Shown one piece after another: positions 6,253-7,496 of a stretch of 7,496 bases of DNA. The stretch spans positions 1-7,496 of the forward strand of contig CAKTGS010000095.1 of NCBI GenBank assembly GCA_934561485.1, written 5' to 3'. Source of the DNA: an uncultured Faecalibacterium sp. Its GTDB lineage: Bacteria; Bacillota; Clostridia; Oscillospirales; Ruminococcaceae. The translations under genes were made by a program, and so were the position numbers. Each line of letters starts with the position of its first letter. Position 1 is the first letter of the stretch. The notes below the pieces were generated by a model, which saw nothing but the letters and a program-made list of their open reading frames with translations, was not told where the DNA came from and made no database searches.

Positions 6253-6261
6253 AAGTATAAT
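6233..6261 (+). promoter_or_regulatory. Promoter of the HAD phosphatase gene, inside the end of the YdbT-like gene
   Basis: TTGCAT (-35, 6233-6238) and a perfect TATAAT (-10, 6256-6261) are 17 bases apart. The -35 lies in the last codons of the YdbT-like gene. The predicted start, about 6268, falls inside the left arm of the hairpin at 6264-6302, so transcripts from this promoter carry most of that hairpin at their 5' end. Confidence 0.7.
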
Positions 6262-6263
6262 GC

Positions 6264-6304
6264 AAGCCGTCCGGTGTGCGCGTTTCGGGCACCGGGCGGC
6301 TTTT
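6264..6304 (+). terminator. Terminator-like hairpin closing the TrkA/PH operon
   Basis: A stem of about 14 bp (6264-6277 with 6289-6302, including two G-T pairs) encloses an 11-base loop and ends in TTTT (6301-6304). It lies 11 bases after the YdbT-like stop and would end the four-gene operon. It overlaps the start of transcription from the internal promoter for the next gene. Confidence 0.7.
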
Positions 6305-6337
6305 GCAAAGCTCAGAACGCCAAAAGGAGACTTTTTT

Positions 6338-7000
6338 GTGATAAAAACCGTTTTATTTGATCTGGACGGCACCCTGCTGAACACCATTGACGACCTGGCC
6401 GATGCCGGAAACTGGGTTTGCACCCAGCACGGCTGGCCCACTTTTTCGGTGGAGCAGTTCAAGCACATGGTAGGCAACGGCATTCCCAAGCTGGTGGAAC
6501 GCTTTTCCCCGGAAGCAAACCGCACACCGGAACAGCTGGCCGCCACGCTGGCTGAGTTCACGGCCCGTTACGATGCCCACAAAGAGGACAAAACCGCCCC
6601 GTATCCGGGCATTCCGGCCCTGCTGGACACCCTGGGAGCCAACGGCATCCAGTGCGCGGTGTTCTCCAACAAGGCCGATGCCCTGTGCGGCAAGATCATT
6701 GCACACTACTTTGGCACCGGGCGCTTTGACGCGGTGCGGGGCAGCCGCCCCGGCGTGCCCACCAAGCCCGACCCTGCCGGGCTGCACGCCCTGATGGCTG
6801 AGATCGGAGCCGACCCTGCCGCCACCCTGTTTGTGGGCGACAGCGATGTGGACATTCTCACCGGGCACAACGCTTCCCTGCCCGCCATGGGCGCGCTGTG
6901 GGGCTTCCGGGGCCGTGCTGAGCTGACCGCCGCCGGTGCCGATGCTCTGGCCGCCGTGCCGGAGGACATCTGGGCGTACATTCAGGAAAAGAACCGATAA
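6338..7000 (+). CDS. HAD-superfamily phosphatase, phosphoglycolate phosphatase-like
   Basis: This 220-residue protein has normal length for the Gph/PGP-like HAD subfamily. The GTG at 6338 is chosen because AAGGAGA (6324-6330) precedes it by 7 bases and it gives the expected N terminus MIKTVLFDLDGTLLNT; the longer upstream ORF crosses the terminator hairpin. Catalytic motifs are all present: motif I DLDGT with nucleophile D8 and acid D10, motif II S110-N111, motif III K143 in KPDP, and motif IV GDSDVD (167-172) for Mg2+. The helical cap (about 16-85) is of the C1 type. Such enzymes dephosphorylate 2-phosphoglycolate or other small phosphates, and substrate cannot be fixed from sequence. It has its own promoter and terminator. 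Confidence 0.92.
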   Translation: MIKTVLFDLDGTLLNTIDDLADAGNWVCTQHGWPTFSVEQFKHMVGNGIPKLVERFSPEANRTPEQLAATLAEFTARYDAHKEDKTAPYPGIPALLDTLGANGIQCAVFSNKADALCGKIIAHYFGTGRFDAVRGSRPGVPTKPDPAGLHALMAEIGADPAATLFVGDSDVDILTGHNASLPAMGALWGFRGRAELTAAGADALAAVPEDIWAYIQEKNR

Positions 7001-7002
7001 GC

Positions 7003-7054
7003 AAAACCCACCCGCCGAATATGCTGCAAATGCACATCAGCGGGTGGGTTTTTT
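7003..7054 (+). terminator. Intrinsic terminator of the HAD phosphatase gene
   Basis: AAAACCCACCCGC (7003-7015) pairs perfectly with GCGGGTGGGTTTT (7040-7052) across a 24-base loop that can itself pair weakly (TGC with GCA), followed by a T tract. It begins 3 bases after the stop codon. The A-run on the left arm means it could also work leftward, terminating anything transcribed from the repeat block. Confidence 0.9.
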
Positions 7055-7056
7055 AT

Positions 7057-7149
7057 TGTTCGATTCCCTGCGGCATCTACCCCTTTTGACATTCCTAGCC
7101 GTTGGGACCCGCGGGCTAACCAAAGCCCCACTGGGGCTTTGGTTACGGT
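7057..7149. repeat. Hairpin-rich intergenic repeat, copy 1
   Basis: This 93-base segment matches 7404-7496 at 92 of 93 positions (the only difference is G7072 versus A7419). It contains a 13-bp perfect stem with a three-base ACT loop (7117-7145) and is followed directly by a second hairpin, CGGTGC-TTGC-GCACCG (7146-7161). No coding sense is convincing on either strand. There are no transposase, terminal inverted repeat or target duplication signals, so it looks like a dispersed, structured noncoding repeat. The interval 7162-7323 between copies has no gene but several small hairpins (GTGCC/GGCAC at 7200-7215, CCCGTACGGG at 7291-7300). Confidence 0.85.
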
Positions 7150-7323
7150 GCTTGCGCACCGCCGCCCTGTTCCGGGTTGCGGCTCCCAGCATCTGCTTCG
7201 TGCCTTGAACGGCACTCGCATCTTGCTGGCCGCGGCCCCAACCTCGCCTCCCTGTTTCTGCCGCAGGCAGCGGTCGGCTCCGTTGCAATTCCCGTACGGG
7301 TCAAAGCGGCAGCAACCATGGTA

Positions 7324-7398
7324 GACATTCCCAGCCATTGGGACCCGAACACTAAAAAAGAGCCCACTGGGCTGGTTGCTTGCCCTGCTGCGCAGGGC
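7324..7398. repeat. Degenerate copy of the hairpin repeat
   Basis: GACATTCCCAGCCATTGGGACCC aligns with the matching part of copies 1 and 2 with few differences (shown here in part: GACATTCC at 7324-7331, TTGGGACCC at 7338-7346). It is followed by a shorter hairpin with the same ACT loop (AGCCC-ACT-GGGCT, 7361-7373) and then a different second hairpin, GCCCTGC-TGC-GCAGGGC (7382-7398). The order of elements is conserved although stem sequences have changed. Confidence 0.65.
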
Positions 7399-7403
7399 CG
7401 TGC

Positions 7404-7496
7404 TGTTCGATTCCCTGCAGCATCTACCCCTTTTGACATTCCTAGCCGTTGGGACCCGCGGGCTAACCAAAGCCCCACTGGGGCTTTGGTTACGGT
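7404..7496. repeat. Hairpin-rich intergenic repeat, copy 2 (cut by window end)
   Basis: This is a direct repeat of copy 1, shifted by 347 bases, and runs to the window edge; the second hairpin is therefore cut off. The 13-bp ACT-loop stem is intact at 7464-7492. The near identity between copies implies recent duplication or ongoing gene conversion. Confidence 0.85.

Noticed and set aside
4369..6561. 730-residue and 602-residue minus-strand open frames over 3689-6561
   Set aside because: They lie opposite well-supported genes with family motifs; composition is Arg/Gln/Gly/Pro-rich noise and no minus-strand promoter or ribosome site was seen.
7057..7080. tRNA-like TTCGATTCC in the repeat
   Set aside because: It resembles a T-loop, but no flanking T-stem or acceptor, D or anticodon arm can be formed in copy 1 or copy 2.
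7117..7145. ACT-loop hairpin as an intrinsic terminator
   Set aside because: The stem is strong but no U tract follows on either strand (CGGT on the right, GCCCGC on the left), so it does not fit a terminator.
7057..7496. CRISPR array or insertion sequence
   Set aside because: Units are too long and irregularly spaced for CRISPR, there are no uniform spacers or cas genes, and no transposase or terminal inverted repeats are visible.

Overview
The window looks like a chromosomal segment of a GC-rich, low-spore-type Clostridia, most likely Faecalibacterium or a close Ruminococcaceae/Oscillospiraceae relative. This rests on the GC-rich codon use, Firmicutes-style AGGAGG ribosome sites, extended -10 promoters of the TGnTATACT type, the DUF362 ferredoxin-like protein, the YdbS/YdbT-type PH-domain pair, and a dispersed hairpin-rich intergenic repeat of a kind I associate with F. 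prausnitzii genomes. The genus call is recognition, not a search result.

Layout: (1) 1-860 holds a strong promoter, a secreted lipoprotein of unknown function and its terminator. (2) 884-3004 holds two genes on the minus strand, each with its own promoter: a DUF362 protein with two 4Fe-4S motifs, and undecaprenyl-diphosphate phosphatase UppP. A perfect palindromic terminator lies between them. (3) About 3060-3340 is a divergent intergenic region with promoters for uppP (leftward) and the TrkA-like operon (rightward), plus a long inverted repeat. (4) 3345-6252 is a plus-strand run of four genes: a short, TrkA-N-only protein, a full TrkA-N/TrkA-C protein, a small two-helix PH-domain membrane protein (YdbS type) and a large PH-domain membrane protein (YdbT type). 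The last three are joined by ATGA start/stop overlaps. (5) 6338-7000 is a HAD-superfamily phosphatase (phosphoglycolate phosphatase-like) starting at GTG, between two hairpin terminators. (6) 7057-7496 has no convincing gene and is a hairpin-rich repeat block: two 93-base copies 92/93 identical and at least one degenerate copy.

How the genes may work together: most are envelope functions (lipoprotein, lipid-carrier recycling by UppP, potassium-channel gating-type RCK proteins, membrane PH proteins). The tight coupling of RCK/TrkA regulators with YdbS/YdbT-type PH proteins, with no TrkH/KtrB pore gene in view, is the most system-like arrangement. The most unusual single details are the apparent ACG start of uppP, the degenerate dinucleotide motif in the short TrkA protein, and the structured repeat at the right end.
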